Assembly: GCA_000697055.1 (NCBI GenBank)
Contig: JNDT01002030.1
Location: 1 to 64,000, forward strand
Reading direction: 5' to 3'
From: Saksenaea vasiformis B4078
Lineage: Eukaryota; Mucoromycota; Mucoromycetes; Mucorales; Saksenaeaceae
DNA: 64,000 nucleotides
Each line of letters opens with the position of its first letter. Within the stretch, counting starts at the first letter, position 1. The notes beneath the pieces are model-generated. The model did no database searches and was not told where the DNA came from. It saw only the letters and a list, made by a program, of their open reading frames with translations. A program made the translations under genes and the position numbers. Shown piece after piece: positions 47,143-60,744 of the stretch.

Positions 47143-50100
47143 TTATTGCAAAACTCTTGTCTCAAATGCTATCTCTGTCTGCTGATCAAGTCCAAGATAA
47201 CCATCACTCATAAGATAGAGTTGATACGAATGCTTGCCTAGTCGAGCTGGCGTCTCGAACGAAACAGATGTCGTTATCTTATCCGTTAAAGTTTCGTTCG
47301 GTCCGTTTCGCATACTAATACGTTTCAATCCCAGTAGTTCATCTGCCTCAGGATCACCGAGAACCAACCACCATGACTCGTACTGAGGTTTGGGAAACTT
47401 GGGCGCGTAAATGCGGCCGTCATGTGGCTTTTTTCCTGCACGTCGACTAAGTTGTACCTGAACCTTGTACTCCGTTTCAGGTATCAAATAAGGTTTTTTA
47501 GACTCGATTGTTGTTTTGATCTCCATCACAGGAAGTCGAGAAATCATCCGACAAATCTATTTTCGTCATGAGACCCTCTTTTTTTTTTTACATACACATT
47601 TTAAAGTTTCCTTACCTCATTCACATCCCCACCACTTAAACCTTTCACATGCTGGAAAATACTGCGTACTTGATTATCCGAATACGCTGTAAACTCTGCC
47701 AAACAACTGAGTCGTTTACCCTAACATCTCACTGTAAACAAACAAACAAACAAACAAACAATCTCATTGTTGTCAGACAGACATACCTTGTATCGGATCT
47801 GATGTAACATACTAGGCTCAACGTTTGGCAATGTCAATAAAGAAGATTCGTCGAGCCAACGCGCTTGCTTAATACATTGGAGCATATTCATAATATTTAA
47901 ACTTGTCGCAAGATAACCCGCATCTGCCGCCACATCAATCATGGCCTATATGGTACATTGTTAAAAATAAGACGGCCACCTTCGTATACTTCTTCTTACC
48001 TGGCAGAAACGAATGGCTGAATCCAAAACCGTGATTTGATCAGTAATGTAGTCGGATATAGGTAATTCGATGCGGCTAATATGCGCCTGCGTGAGCACAT
48101 ACGCTTTCACATGTGGGGAAATCATATGTCGTGTTCCCTTGACAGCATAAGGCACATGCTTCTCAATTTCCTGATTCAAAATATCTTCATTGCAACGCGC
48201 AGGAAGTTCTTCATATTCAGGTGAATTACTCATCACATCCAAAAGATCATCGATTGCTGAATCCTTCTTCAAATTCTCTCGGAAATGGCGAACCGTCTGA
48301 TGTCGCAAGTAGTAGTACGAAGCAATGCGGCCAGAAATCAAAGGAATAAGCTCAAAATCATCTTCAATTTCAAGACAGCCGGACGCCTCCAGTCTTCCTG
48401 TAACATCGTTGATAATGTCTGACAAGAACTGATCCACACCCTTCTGCGTCATATCATCGAGACCGTAATAGGTCGGATTTTGCTGCAGACGGCGATAAAA
48501 GTAGGTCCAAGTGAGGTAATCCAACGCATCTTGCTTTGACTTGATCGTGCCACCCACGATTTCGGCGTTGATGTGGTCGTCCATAAATTTATGTAAGCTG
48601 GATTCGACAGGGAACGGCTCGTGCAAGAACTTTTTGAAGAAGTTCTTCTTGCTATCCTGCACAAACACACGCGCGATACCCGTATTATCGAATTGCGGAC
48701 GACCAGCACGACCCATCATTTGCAGCACATCTGTAATGGGGTAATCGACGTAACGGCCGACCTTGTAATTGTAATACTCGGTTCCCTTGATCACTACAAG
48801 ATGTGCCGGCAAATTGACACCCCAGGCGAGCGTACTGGTAGCAATCAGAATCTGGATCTTCATATTCAAATAGAGCTCCTCCACTATCTTCCGATCATCC
48901 TCAGTTAGACCAGCATGATGGAGACCGATACCAAAGGCAAGCGCCATCTTCAGCGAATCGTCGTGCACGCGATCCAAGATACTCTCCATCTCAAAGTCAT
49001 CCATATGAAGCCATTGGCGTGGATTATCCTCCATACCACAGTAAGCGATCAAATCTTGCGCTGTCAATCTGGTTTGACGACGTGAGGAGACAAAGACAAT
49101 CACTGGCTGCGTGGGTGAATGTGTTTTGATAGCTGCATACGTAGGTTTGTTCATCGTTGCCATACGTGGGCAGTAATGTTTTCCGGGGAATCCGTCGATA
49201 TAAATCTCCAAAGGCACAGGACGAACCGAATGACGGAAATTGAACAAGCCAACTTTATCAATGCCAAGCCAGTCGGCCAGATCTCTCGCATTGGCCAATG
49301 CCGTCGATAGACCAACAATGCGCACCTTTCGCTCGAGCTGGGATCCAATATAGTTCATACGCGATACAATGACTTCCAGGATAGGTCCACGGTCACCGCC
49401 TAACAAATGAATTTCGTCGATAATAACGCACGACACTTGACGGACATAGCTACGGCTGTGCCAGCTACGACTGATACCGTCCCATTTTTCAGGGGTAGTG
49501 ATGATGATATCGGCAGCTTCAATCGTTTTGAGATCAGGCGTCACATCACCTGTCAATTCAACCAATTTCTTGTTCATCGGTCCTGTAAGACGTTTGGTCC
49601 AATCCGCGACTCGCTCTTTCACCAACGCTTTCATAGGAGCAATATACACCACCTTTGATCCCGGATGTTGTCGGAACGCCCACCTAATTCCAGAGGATGA
49701 GATTGGGACAACGCCAAATTCTGAAGACTTACCACATCACCAATTCTGCAGCCACAGTCTTACCAGAACCAGTCGGGGCACCAACGAGAGCATTATGCGC
49801 GGTGTGATACAACGTGTGAAAGATCTGCGTCTGCACAGGGTTGAAATGGGTGAATCGCTTCAAGCAAATTTCCTCTAGCACATCGTCATGCAACGCGGAT
49901 ACTGGAAGGGGTTGCAAATCCAGTAGATCTGTGTGAGGAGGATAGAGTTCAGGCAGAATAAGATGTTGGAAGGAGATTGGCAGTACCGTTTCAGCACCCA
50001 ACCAACGATCGGACACAGCACGGATGTAGATTTGCGATGGGATAGGTTCAACCAGAGGGACAGTAAATCCAATTTTTACCGTTTCTCCAAATTGCTTCTT

Positions 50101-53100
50101 CTGCAACAAGAAATATTCCGAGTAGTAGATTTCCACATTTTCGGAATCCTCTGCCCAGATCCACCACGGTTCGACCGTACCATGGACACGGTCATTCCAT
50201 ACAAAGTCAGGTGTGATGCTTAGCTCCACATTGAGCACGTTTCGTGTAATAGGCGCGATACGGGCATCGAGAAGCAGCATAGGGAACTGGTCCACGCACT
50301 TGGCAATCGTCATTCCCATGCGTGTATGGTGTACAAGGTCTCCTAACTCGGCAGGCTCCATATCACGCATTTCTTCAATGGAAACTTCATGCGTCCTATT
50401 CTCGAGCTTGTGCATTATATCATGCGGTAAACCCATCTGATGCAAAGGATGCTGGAACGTCCACATACGCTTTTCCACAGCCTTATTCACGGCGAGCAGC
50501 ACGGCTGCAGTAGGTCCCCAGTTGCGATTCAATGCAATCTCAAAGAGGGCACGTGCAATACGTCCGGCGTTCTGAGCAACGTAGGCGCAGTCGGAAACAA
50601 GAGCAAAATCGTCGATATACGCGTTGGAGATATACGATTGCAACAGAATATTGACTTTACCGTGAGTAGAATCCGTACCGCCCTACAAATTGACACACTT
50701 GGTGAGCGGACGTTTTCCCTTTTGTCTGGTGCATTAACTCACCTTGATGTCGCAAGCGCATGCCTTGTCCAAAAGGCCCTTCAGCTCCTTATGTTCGGTT
50801 TCGCGGGATCTTATGTTATCGAACTCGGAACTCAAACTGAGCATGGAGAGCACGTCTGCTTCCGTCATTCGCGGCTTCATAAACTCATTGAAGATTTCAA
50901 TACTCGTGTGTTTGATATAAAAATTGGAAGCAATTCGTCCGAGATCTTTCGGCGTCAGGTACCCGGTTCTTTCATCGAAAATAATCATTTGGCACTTTGC
51001 AAGTTTTCTTGCTGCGAGTTCGATAATTTCGCGACGTTTTCGGCCCAGTAACGGATCTTCTGCTGGTTCCGTGTGATCCATACCGTAAACAAGTGGATTT
51101 TTCTTCATACGCACGTAGAGGTACGTGTAACTAAGCCAAGTTACTGCCTCATCTACGTTCGTCACGGTACCCAGAGAAATCTCTGCATTCAGATTGTCGA
51201 CAATATTTTCAATAAACCTAGCAACAGAACATCAGAAGAGGTAATTTCTAACATACAAAAAGTGCTTACTTGGATTCGATAGGATGCTGCTGTGTAATAG
51301 CCGAGATATAATGAGATAGCTTATCATGCGTTGTCAGGATATAACCAACACCATGGGTCTCATACTAATAAAAAGTTTAAGTACATAGTCCATATTTTTG
51401 CGTATTTCATTTTCTTAATACCTGAGGACGACCAGCACGACCAAAGATCTGCAATACATCGAGAATAGAAAGATCCACAAAGCTACCCTTTTGCGAATCA
51501 TATACTTGTGTACCTTTAATAACAACAGCGTAGGCAGGCAAGTTAACACCCCAAGCCAGCGTTGCAGTACAACAAAGGACCTAGACCACGGTGAGAATTT
51601 GTACCGATCATTCCATTGCTATACCTTCAAAACACCATCGGCAAACATGCGTTCCGTCAACGTACGATCTGATCGCAGCATACCAGCATGATGAATACCA
51701 AAACCGTCTTCAAACAACTCCTTCAATTCTCTGTTTCTTGATTTCGCTGTCTCCCGTTTATAATTTCGGTAAGCAGGTTCCTGAGAACAGTCAAACACAT
51801 CTACCCTTAGGTTAACACTTTGGTAAACCATTGACTCATGCTAACCTTTCATGCCCTCGGTCATCATTTCTTCTCTTAACATTTGCGCTGTCTTGACAGT
51901 TTCCTTGCGTGCATGCACAAATACCATCACTTGATGTCCATCGCGTACAAGCTCTGACACCTTATCGAAACAGGCGCGGTTCATTCGTTCATTGGAAGCG
52001 GTTGAGTTTGGCTTTCCCTTGATACCAAGGAAATGCTGCTCCAAAGGAACTGGTCGGAAACCACTATCAAAGAAGAAAAGACCCTGGTAAGGGTTGACTC
52101 TGTATACAACAATATCGAGCGTTAGGTTCAGGTAGCATTCATAGCCTAGTTTACAGACCTCAGAAAAGATGCTACATCGAGATAATTTGGTAACGTAGCA
52201 GAAAGTCCAACAATCCGAATAAGCGACTGGCTTGTCTCAACCTAATTTTCATGAATACTTTCAAGATTCAAAGCCATTGAGGGGAAGGTCTTACCTGTCG
52301 TAATGTTCTAGCGATAATGCTTTCGATAACTGCACCACGGTCTTCGTGCAGAAGATGCACTTCGTCGATAATAAGTAATTTTACTTTCTGTGTATATAAA
52401 TTGGTGAACTGGCTGCCATCGCAAGAACATGCATACAAGTAAGTTACCTGAGCAAGCTCAACGTCTCCTGTGCCTTTTCTTGTAATCACGTCCCACTTCT
52501 CTGGTGTGGTCACAATGAATTGTGTCGCAGAAACTTCAGCCTTAGTCAGCTGCATGTCACCTAAATTTAAACTTAATGAGATAACAGGGGGGTTACATCG
52601 ACCGATAGTTTACCTGTAAGTTCTCTCACGCTAATGCCCAGGAATTTGAGCCGTTTACCCATCTTCTCTACTACTTCAGCAGCAAGAGCCTTCATCGGTG
52701 CAACGTAAACAATCTTAAAATCGTTTTTGGCAATAGTAAAATCGATATCCGTCACGCCTTTACGAGGAGGAGGGTTACAGTACTGAGATAGGCACCGGAG
52801 GACGGTAAGCATAGCCACGTCTGTTTTACCCTAGGACAGATAATCAATGTCACCCTCCTTCCACACGCAAAACCTGTTGCCATGACTTACAGCACCAGTA
52901 GGGGCACAGACTAACATATTTTCATTTGTCTCGTATGCCACTGGGTAAACAATCGACTGAATACGGTTAAGGCTTTCGTAGGCCTATGTATTCTACGATT
53001 AGTTTCAATGCTCACTTGCGAAATTCCAGTACCTTGAAGGCACCTCCCGCCAAGTTATCGAGCTCCTCTATTTTTATGCGACGTTCACCTGCTCTTATGG

Positions 53101-54509
53101 GCGCTTGCTTTGGTACGGGTATAATTGTCTCATCGTAATCATTGTAGTCTTCCCTTACTGTACCCGCAGGTAAGGAGTAGCGCGTACCAAACATGGATAA
53201 CGTTGATCCCGATTTTCCTGACTGATATACATGCGGATACTGTTCTTCAGGTCTTGTCTAAGCAGACGGATCAGCATAACAGCAAAACATCTGCAGCCTA
53301 ACATTGGATTTGCAAACCTTGTAAATGGAACTAAAAAGTGGTGCTTGACTAGCGGTTAACAGCGCCTCCTCTCTTGCTTGTCTCAATTCGGACGCGTCGA
53401 AACCGAGAATATTCATCGATACCGAATTCTCATCCTCTGTTGGAAAAGGAAGATGAGTAAAGGGGAAAAAAAAAGTTCTGGATTTCATGATGGTTTTACC
53501 TTGAGCTCTTTGCTGAGCCTTCATTGCTTTCCTTTGCTCTTTTCGCATCTGTTTCATCTCCTTTCTCTCAGCTTCGGATTGCACCACAAATTGTGTTCCA
53601 TAGACAGCGCGCTTTTCAGCTGGCTGGAAAGCTTGGTGCTGTTTCGTCTTTGGTTGTTCCGTATAATCCGACTAAACGACTGTTCAATCTTCTTCTTTTC
53701 TCCTCGTCATGCCGTTGTTGCTTACCATGCTCAAAATATTGCTCACGATCGTCTTACGGTTGGTTATTAGTCGTGTAATTAGTTCAATTCCCTCGTAACC
53801 AAGCAATTCTACAAGCGAATTCTGTATGCTATCATCTAAAGACGCATCCTTAATTTGCTATCCATTTTATGCTTTGCAGGATGCACGTACCATTTTCTCC
53901 GGATCGAAGGATCGTAAATAAATTCGTGCAAAGTTGCTGCTCATTAAGCACACCTCCATTCTGGGTAATATGATCACGGCATTGGCTATACGCAAAACGC
54001 GTTACTTCAACCCACCTTTTCCCCGTTAGAGTCGCAGCACTTACTACAGCAACCAGCTGCGGTCGTATATGGCTTCATTCACTTCGAGTGCAGCAGGAGG
54101 CTCTGCTGGTATGGTCGACACATCGTTCTGTGTTTTGAGATTATTGTCTTTTTCGTCGATGTGAAGGTCGAACAAAGGGTCATCGGGCGGGTGGAAGTCA
54201 ATGTCGCGCCCGAATGTCGGCGTTGCAGTTACGTTGTTCGCTGAACATGATTTAGTCTACACTAATGAAAGCCAATCTCTGCTTACAAGTTTCACTCCTG
54301 ACGGATTTATACTTTTCCACCTGTTGGAAAAAGGATTCGAGCAAATCCTGCTGTCCGATCTGTTCATTTCCTTGCACCGGCCGTGTCCAGAACTCAGAGC
54401 TGCCAGTAGCCTTGGCTTTTCCTTTTCCCTTGGCTTTGGTTGAAGGTGGATACTCATCGAACAGTCTCTGAAGCACTGAACTGAAGGTTGTCGTCGTGTT
54501 GGCCACCAT
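47143..54509 (-). CDS. SLH1: ASCC3/Slh1 Ski2-like tandem helicase (ribosome quality trigger complex)
   Basis: Large RNA helicase with two cassettes, about 2,000 residues in about 20 exons that I could follow in phase from ATG 54509 to the stop at 47143. Slh1/ASCC3 splits collided, ubiquitinated ribosomes in the RQT complex. After an N-terminal region ([11 protein letters not shown]...) comes [14 protein letters not shown], then cassette 1 with [45 protein letters not shown] and [10 protein letters not shown], and Sec63-like module 1 ([17 protein letters not shown]...). Cassette 2 has [69 protein letters not shown] and [12 protein letters not shown]. The C-terminal Sec63 domain ends with [17 protein letters not shown]...FETRVLQ. 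DEVH then DEIH boxes and the start region separate it from Brr2. It is divergent to NEMF/Rqc2. Confidence 0.93.
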
Positions 54510-55309
54510 AGTACTCGCGTTAGAAGGCTACTGCGGCAAGGAAGGCACACACTGGCTTTTTTTGCATATCGGTCTGGCGCCGCCTGAAAATTTTATTTTG
54601 GAGATAACCTTTCCTTAACTTGTTCATGGAGTAGGATATGTAAGAGGGTGTTGTAATTGATTAATATCTATAGCCAAAGAAATATGTACATGGCATATAA
54701 TTTGTATTTTTTTTTTCCAGTGTGATGCATATCCTAGACGACAATGATGTGAAAGAAGAAAGAGCATGAACCCCCTCGTAAGAACGCAGCAATCAGATGG
54801 AAGTTGTCGCTGCCTTGTAGCTTCCAATCTTTCATGGTCCTTAAATCTCACGGAGTTTTGTTTAAAGATGAAAGCTAGCATTATGATATACAATTATTAC
54901 ATCTTTCTATGTGACATAAGCCATGAATTGAGCATCAAGGTTCAGTGAGGGTTATTGCCGCAGCAAACTTAGTGACAGGCGGACTGCTGCGGAACAGCTC
55001 CGCATTTCAAGTTCCTTTTTCCAGCCTTATCTGAAAAAGCAGCACATCTTATAGTATTACGAGATAGTAGTAATAAACATTAGATGCCGATCTACTAAGG
55101 CGAAGTCCACATATTAAGAGAGTAAACATATCTTTTTCATGAGGAATAGCGCTTTCTCACCGGAGGGCACAATTTATTAAGACAAATCACTGTTGAAAGT
55201 CCGCGCAAATCATCTCTCGCTAAACCGTCGAAAAGAGAGTTGAAGACAGCGCAAAGGCGAGGGAGTTCCGTGAAAGTTACTCTCGAATTCCTCACAGTAG
55301 CTTAACAAC
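54510..55309. promoter_or_regulatory. Shared divergent promoter region of SLH1 and RQC2
   Basis: 800 bp between two head-to-head starts, so both promoters must lie here. No clear TATA box next to either ATG and no other gene. Poly-T near 54708-54717. Whether it acts as one bidirectional promoter is inference. Confidence 0.45.
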
Positions 55310-58300
55310 ATGAAGCAGCGTTTCAACGCTTTAGATATTCGTGCGACTGTTACCAACCTTAAAGAGCGGTAAATAGCTACCGTCGGGAAGCGAAAGGGAA
55401 ATTGTTTGCTTAGCGATCACAATTATTGTTAGGTTGATCGGTATTCGATTGCAAAATGTTTACGATGTGAATCAAAAGACATTTCTCTTCAAATTTGCCA
55501 ACGTGAGTTAATCAACAAAGTGACAAAGTGGTATAACTGAGATTTTTTGCGAGAATATAGCCAGAAAAGAAAGAACTGGTTTTGATCGAATCCGGCACGC
55601 GTATCCATACCACACAGTTTGCTCGAGAGAAATCGATGACACCTTCTCAGTTCTGTTTAAAGGTGGGAACATCCTAGGTCATCTTTCATTTCCTTATGGC
55701 CATTGATGATAGATTCGAAAATGCCTTCGTACGCGTCGGTTGACCAACGTGCGTCAGTTGGGTGTCGATCGTATTGTTGATTTTGAATTTGCTGGTGGAG
55801 AAAAGAGTCTGGGATATCATATCATTGCCGAATTCTACGCATCCGTAAGTAGTGAATTTAAACACTCGTTCTTGTCCGTTGACATTTCGTTCCAGGGCAA
55901 CATTATTTTGACAGATCACGAGTATCGTATCCTGGCAATTCTGCGTGTCGTTCAAGCCAGCGAAACGCTGTCTATGGCGGTGGGCGATATTTATAATATT
56001 CAGACCGCTTTGCCCGATTTTCCACCTGTGGAAATGGACAAATTACATAAAGTGTTACGAGAAGCTGGCCCCAAAGACACGCTAAAGAAATTGCTGAACG
56101 TTGCATTTGGTACTGCTATTTGATTTGATTTGATTTGACTCTGTGATTGCTCATCATAGATGGCTTTGGGTAGATTACGGTCCGGCTATGACTGAACATA
56201 TTATTCTCGAAGCGAATTTGAATCCAAACATGAAAGTAGCTTCAGAGTTTGATACCTCGAAAGGTTTGTGCATCATCAAAAGACTCATCCTGTACTAAAC
56301 TTTAACATGACAGATTCGCCTATGTTACGTGATCTTTTTGATGCATTTGCAAAGGGGGATGAATTGATTGTCTCGAGTGCCAACACCGTGCCGAAGGTAA
56401 AGAGGAGGAAGGCGAGGGATTTGATTTGAGCCAGATAACTGACTCGCTCCTTTGTAGGGTTACATCATCTTAATGGAGGATTCAAAGTACAAGAAGGCGG
56501 AGGGTGAAGAGAAGGAAATCGATATGTAAGCATTCGGAATCATACCGGTAGGGTTTCACATTACTTAAACAGTTTTTTTGTAGTTATGATGAATTCCATC
56601 CGTATCTTTACAAGCAACATTTATCTCGAAAGTATAAAGAATTTCCAACATTTGATGGTGCTGTCGATGAGTTTTTCTCTGCCATTGAAGCGCAAAAGTT
56701 GGAGATGAAGGCGAGAAATCAGGAGGAAGCCGCTTTGAAAAAGTTGGAAGCTGTTCGCAAGGAACAGGAAAGCAGAGTGGAAGGACTTGTTAGTCAACAG
56801 ATTACAAATGCTCGTAAGGCCCAACTTATTGAGCTGAATTTGCAACTTGTGGACGCTGCCATTACCATCATACGAAACGCCGTAGCTAGTCAAATGGATT
56901 GGCAGGATTTGAAAGAGCTGGTGAAGGAGGAGAAAAAACGTGGAAACCCAATTGCGCAGATTATTGAGTCACTTAAACTCGAGACGAACCAGATCACGCT
57001 GCTTCTCACGTCTGTATACCAGCATTTTTCCCTATTACGAAAGACTGACGGAGATGCTTGTTTTTAGAGATCCTGATGAGGAGGATTCTGAGAGTGAAGA
57101 AGAGAGCGATGACTCAGAGAACGAGGAAAAGAGCGTGAAAACATCTGTTCCCACCAAGGTGGATGTTGAGATTGGATTAACCGCTTTCGCAAACGCTCGC
57201 AAATACTATGATCAAAAGAAAACCACTGCGCATAAGCATGAAAAGACAATTGCTGCTTCTTCCAAGGTACTTCCACCCGGACCGGGGTGAACATAGCTCA
57301 CTCTATCCCATAGGCTATGAAATCCGCAGAGAAAAAAATCAGACGTGATCTAAAGGAAACCAAGATTACTGCGACCATCAACAAGATCCGCAAGACGTTT
57401 TGGTTTGAAAAATTCATGTGGTTCATTTCGACGGAGGGTTATCTTGTGATTGCTGGACGTGATATGCAACAAAACGAAATATTGGTCAAACGCTACTTGC
57501 ATAAAGGTAAAAAGAAAAAAAAGTCCAATGGCCGGTAATCAGCTAACGGCGTTGTTGTTTTTGTAAGATGATGTCTATGTTCATGCTGATCTTCACGGTG
57601 CGGCTTCCGTTATTGTGAAGAATAAAGCGCAAGCAAATAAGCAACCCATACCTCCTAGTACCTTGTTTCAAGCTGGCATTATGTCTGTGTGTCAGAGCAA
57701 GGCTTGGGAAGCGAAGATCGTTACCAGCGCCTACTGGGTCTACCCTGATCAGGTGTCGAAATCTGCACCTACTGGCGAGTATTTGACTACCGGCAGTTTT
57801 ATGATCCGAGGAAAGAAGAACTTTTTACCACCTGTCCAGCTGGTGTATGGATTTGGTTATCTTTTCAAACTAGACGAATCATGTATTGGAAATCATATCA
57901 ACGAAGAACGCCGTGCGCAATTAGAGGATGACGAGAGACAGTCGGCCGGAAATACCGAGGATTACTCCTTCGATGATTACTCTGTCAGCTCTGGCAGCTC
58001 AAGGAGAACAAACGAGCCAGAAAGAGGTTTGCAAGAAGAGGCAAAGGTGCCTAAACTCGAGATAGTTACACAGGAAGAAAATGGTACTGCACCAACGGGT
58101 AAGTAACCGATTATTTTTGACATACATGTTTTTCATATTATTTCCTTCAGAAACGTCAAAGGCAGCTGAAGCGGATAGGGCCGATGAAGCAGATAAGGCC
58201 GATGAAGAGGATTCTTCAGATAGCAGCGATGAAGAAGATGGTCAAGACGCTTTTCCTGATACGCAGCTGGAGTCCGCGCCAACAACAACAACCGCTCCTG

Positions 58301-59563
58301 AGGCACCCGCGTGGCAGAAATATGATTTGGCAGAATATGGTGAAGAGGAAGAGCTTCCTGAGTTTGCACGAAGTCAGGCACCTGCAGAAGCAAGCGTATG
58401 TGGGCGCAAGACCTGTCACTAAGCATTATTGACACTGCTTTTTTTTTATAGAGAAAGAAATTTATCACTGCCAAAGAACGTCGACAGATGAAGAAGGGCA
58501 AGTCGGCTGAGGGTACAGGCACTGAAAGCGAGTCAGCAACGGACAGCAAACCTGCACCAAAAGAGAAGAAGTCTGGAAAGCCGAAGGAGAAGGTACGGCA
58601 AAAAAGAAAAAACGTGGGAGTGTCAAATAACAATTATGCAGGAGGTTAAGCAGGCACCAGTGTCTACACGTGGCCGTAAATCAAAGGCAAAGAAGATTAA
58701 GGAAAAGTACGCAGATCAGGACGAAGAAGAGCGACAGTTGCGAATGGAACTTTTGGGGGTACGCTAGTCTTGTCGACGGACTGACCAATATTAATATGAT
58801 TTGTTACATGTTAGTCCAACAAAGGTCCTCAGCCAAAGGGTAAAAAAGCCAAGAAAGAAGCGAAAGCCAAAGCAGAAAAGGAAGCACTGGCGAAGGAACG
58901 GGAGGAAAGGAAGAAAAAGTTGGAAGAATCTGCAGCTAAGAAGGAAGAAGCTACTCCAGAACCCAAGCAGCAGCTTCCCAAGGTCTTCTCATGTTTTGCG
59001 CGTTGAAATGCAACTAACCATTCAAATAGGAAGAGAAGAATGACGAGAAGGACAAAGAACTTATCCGACAGATGTTGAAGGAAGAAAATATTACTTTGCT
59101 GGAGGACGAAGAAGCGGTACGGATATTTTTTTTTTAGTCCTGTGAATGAATAGAACTCATGCTCCTTTCTCTCCTAGGCCAATCTTTCTGTATTGGACTC
59201 TTTGACAGCCAATCCACTGCCTGAAGATATTATCCATTTTGCTATTCCCGTATGCGCTCCTTATCCCGCGCTTCAAAAGTACAAATATAAAGTGAAATTG
59301 ACCCCCGGTACAATGAAACGAGGAAAAGGTAAACCATTTTTAATTGCCTGATAACCACGTAAGGAAAGCTGACAATCTATTATTTCTCTTCAGCTATTAA
59401 GCAGGCATTGTCCGTGTTCCTCACTGCAACAGATGCCACAGCACGAGAAAAGGAATTAATGAAGGGTGTCCCTGATACGGATGCCATCAATACAATGATG
59501 AGCAAAGTTAAGGTGTCTGCGCCAAACCTTCTATCAGCTAAACGCAAGTCAGGGAAAAAGTAG
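55310..59563 (+). CDS. RQC2: NEMF/Rqc2 ribosome-associated quality control factor
   Basis: NFACT-family protein, about 1,000 residues, that binds 60S-peptidyl-tRNA complexes after ribosome splitting, recruits Ltn1 and adds CAT tails. The exons join in phase. NFACT-N starts [19 protein letters not shown]; the Asp at position 9 and the later [11 protein letters not shown] (Asp-Arg pair) correspond to residues known to matter for CAT-tailing in yeast Rqc2. [17 protein letters not shown] and [13 protein letters not shown] follow, then a long coiled coil (56680-57000), an acidic and serine-rich linker, NFACT-R with [18 protein letters not shown] and [11 protein letters not shown], a KE-rich region, and the C-terminal DUF3441 block with [19 protein letters not shown] and [13 protein letters not shown], ending KRKSGKK. 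No break seen. Divergent to SLH1. Confidence 0.95.
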
Positions 59564-60200
59564 ATAAACAAACTTAGAAATAACGGTTATCAAGGATGAA
59601 TTAAAGAAAGCGGCGCTTATTTAAATAAATTGTGTTTCCTATACGATCCGGACAAAAAGCGACTCTCATCCGAGAAGATTGTCTCCTTTCACAGAATCAG
59701 GGCATGACTTTTTACAGGTCCTTGGACTTGCGAGGTTTGTTTTCTCACATAGTATACAGGTCCATACGGGACATGATGTACCTTGTCTGTCCTTATCAAT
59801 GTTTTCATCCCTGTCAACAAGTACGATGACATGTCATGCGGTGTGCTATGTTTCGGTGTCTTATCAAGGACACCCTATACCCTTTATAGATAGGTTGAAA
59901 GGTAGGCTGTAAGGGGTTACTCCTTGGAATGTACATGGAAAGGACAGCAAGTGAAATTTACTTCTTTTTTTTTTGGTTTTTGATATACCGATCCGAGGCG
60001 ACGGAATTAAAACAAGGGGTTAACACATCTACAGCTTTTTTACGCCACATGGCAGAACATGGAGCATGAAATCTCGAATGATTCTATATTGTAGACGCCA
60101 ATAATCTTTTAAAAAAGGAATGCGAAAATGGTAGATGCTCTTTTTTTTATTATTATTTATTTGGAGAAGGGTATTTCGTTTCGAATGGTAAAGAGTTCAT
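59564..60200. other. Intergenic region between RQC2 and the DUF202 gene
   Basis: 637 bp between convergent genes, no recognised gene. Open frames at 59632-59912 have no family resemblance. Confidence 0.45.
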
Positions 60201-60744
60201 TTAAACGGGGAAGGTAGTGTCCTGATTGATGGCTGTAATCATAACAAAACACACAAATATCATGATCATACTCGCCATTGTATAGCCTGGCCATCCATGA
60301 CCCACCTCCAGCAGGCGCTTAACGATACGTCGTTGGTTTTTTATGTAGATGCCTATCGCCACACAGATGCTGGTCAAACCGAGTGCTACGAATATATAAG
60401 CAATAATCTTCGTTCTTGTGTTTGCAGGTTCGTGTGACCATGGAAAAGAGGAAGAAGGGGAAAAATTATGTGTGCTTAAGTCTAGTAAGGTCATGAAGCC
60501 TGAATGGGGGTGAAACGAATGAATGATCAGTTTTCTTTTTTTGTGACAAGACATGCCAGTTACCAATGAGGGCCATTGTGGTTCCAGTCCGTAACCAGGA
60601 CAACATATTACGTTCATTTGCAAAATGATCTCGAGGATCGGGACCATCTATCGTAGTATGTACAACATAATCAAGGTACTTGAATCGAGTAGAGCAATGT
60701 GTGTTGTTGCAGACAATAAATGGTTGTGGGGTATTTGATTCCAT
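60201..60744 (-). CDS. DUF202-family small membrane protein
   Basis: 159-residue protein, exons 60564-60744 and 60201-60499 (intron 60500-60563, ATTG|GTAACT...TTCAG|GC). The DUF202 signature HFANERNMLSWLRTGTTMALIG is present, the same fold as the membrane part of VTC proteins. About three TM helices follow: the one containing TGTTMALIG, IIAYIFVALGLTSICVAIGIY and a C-terminal TMASMIMIFVCFVMI. The N-terminal 40 residues are soluble (CNNTHCSTRFKYLD). It is not VTC1, because the sequence around the helices differs and it is longer. Role unknown; likely a vacuolar or plasma-membrane protein. Convergent with NEMF. Confidence 0.8.

Noticed and set aside
50000..53000. Calling the helicase Brr2/SNRNP200
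   Set aside because: The [11 protein letters not shown] start region, DEVH and DEIH boxes and the C-terminal WWLVLGD...LLGLKR block fit ASCC3/Slh1 better, and the position next to NEMF agrees.
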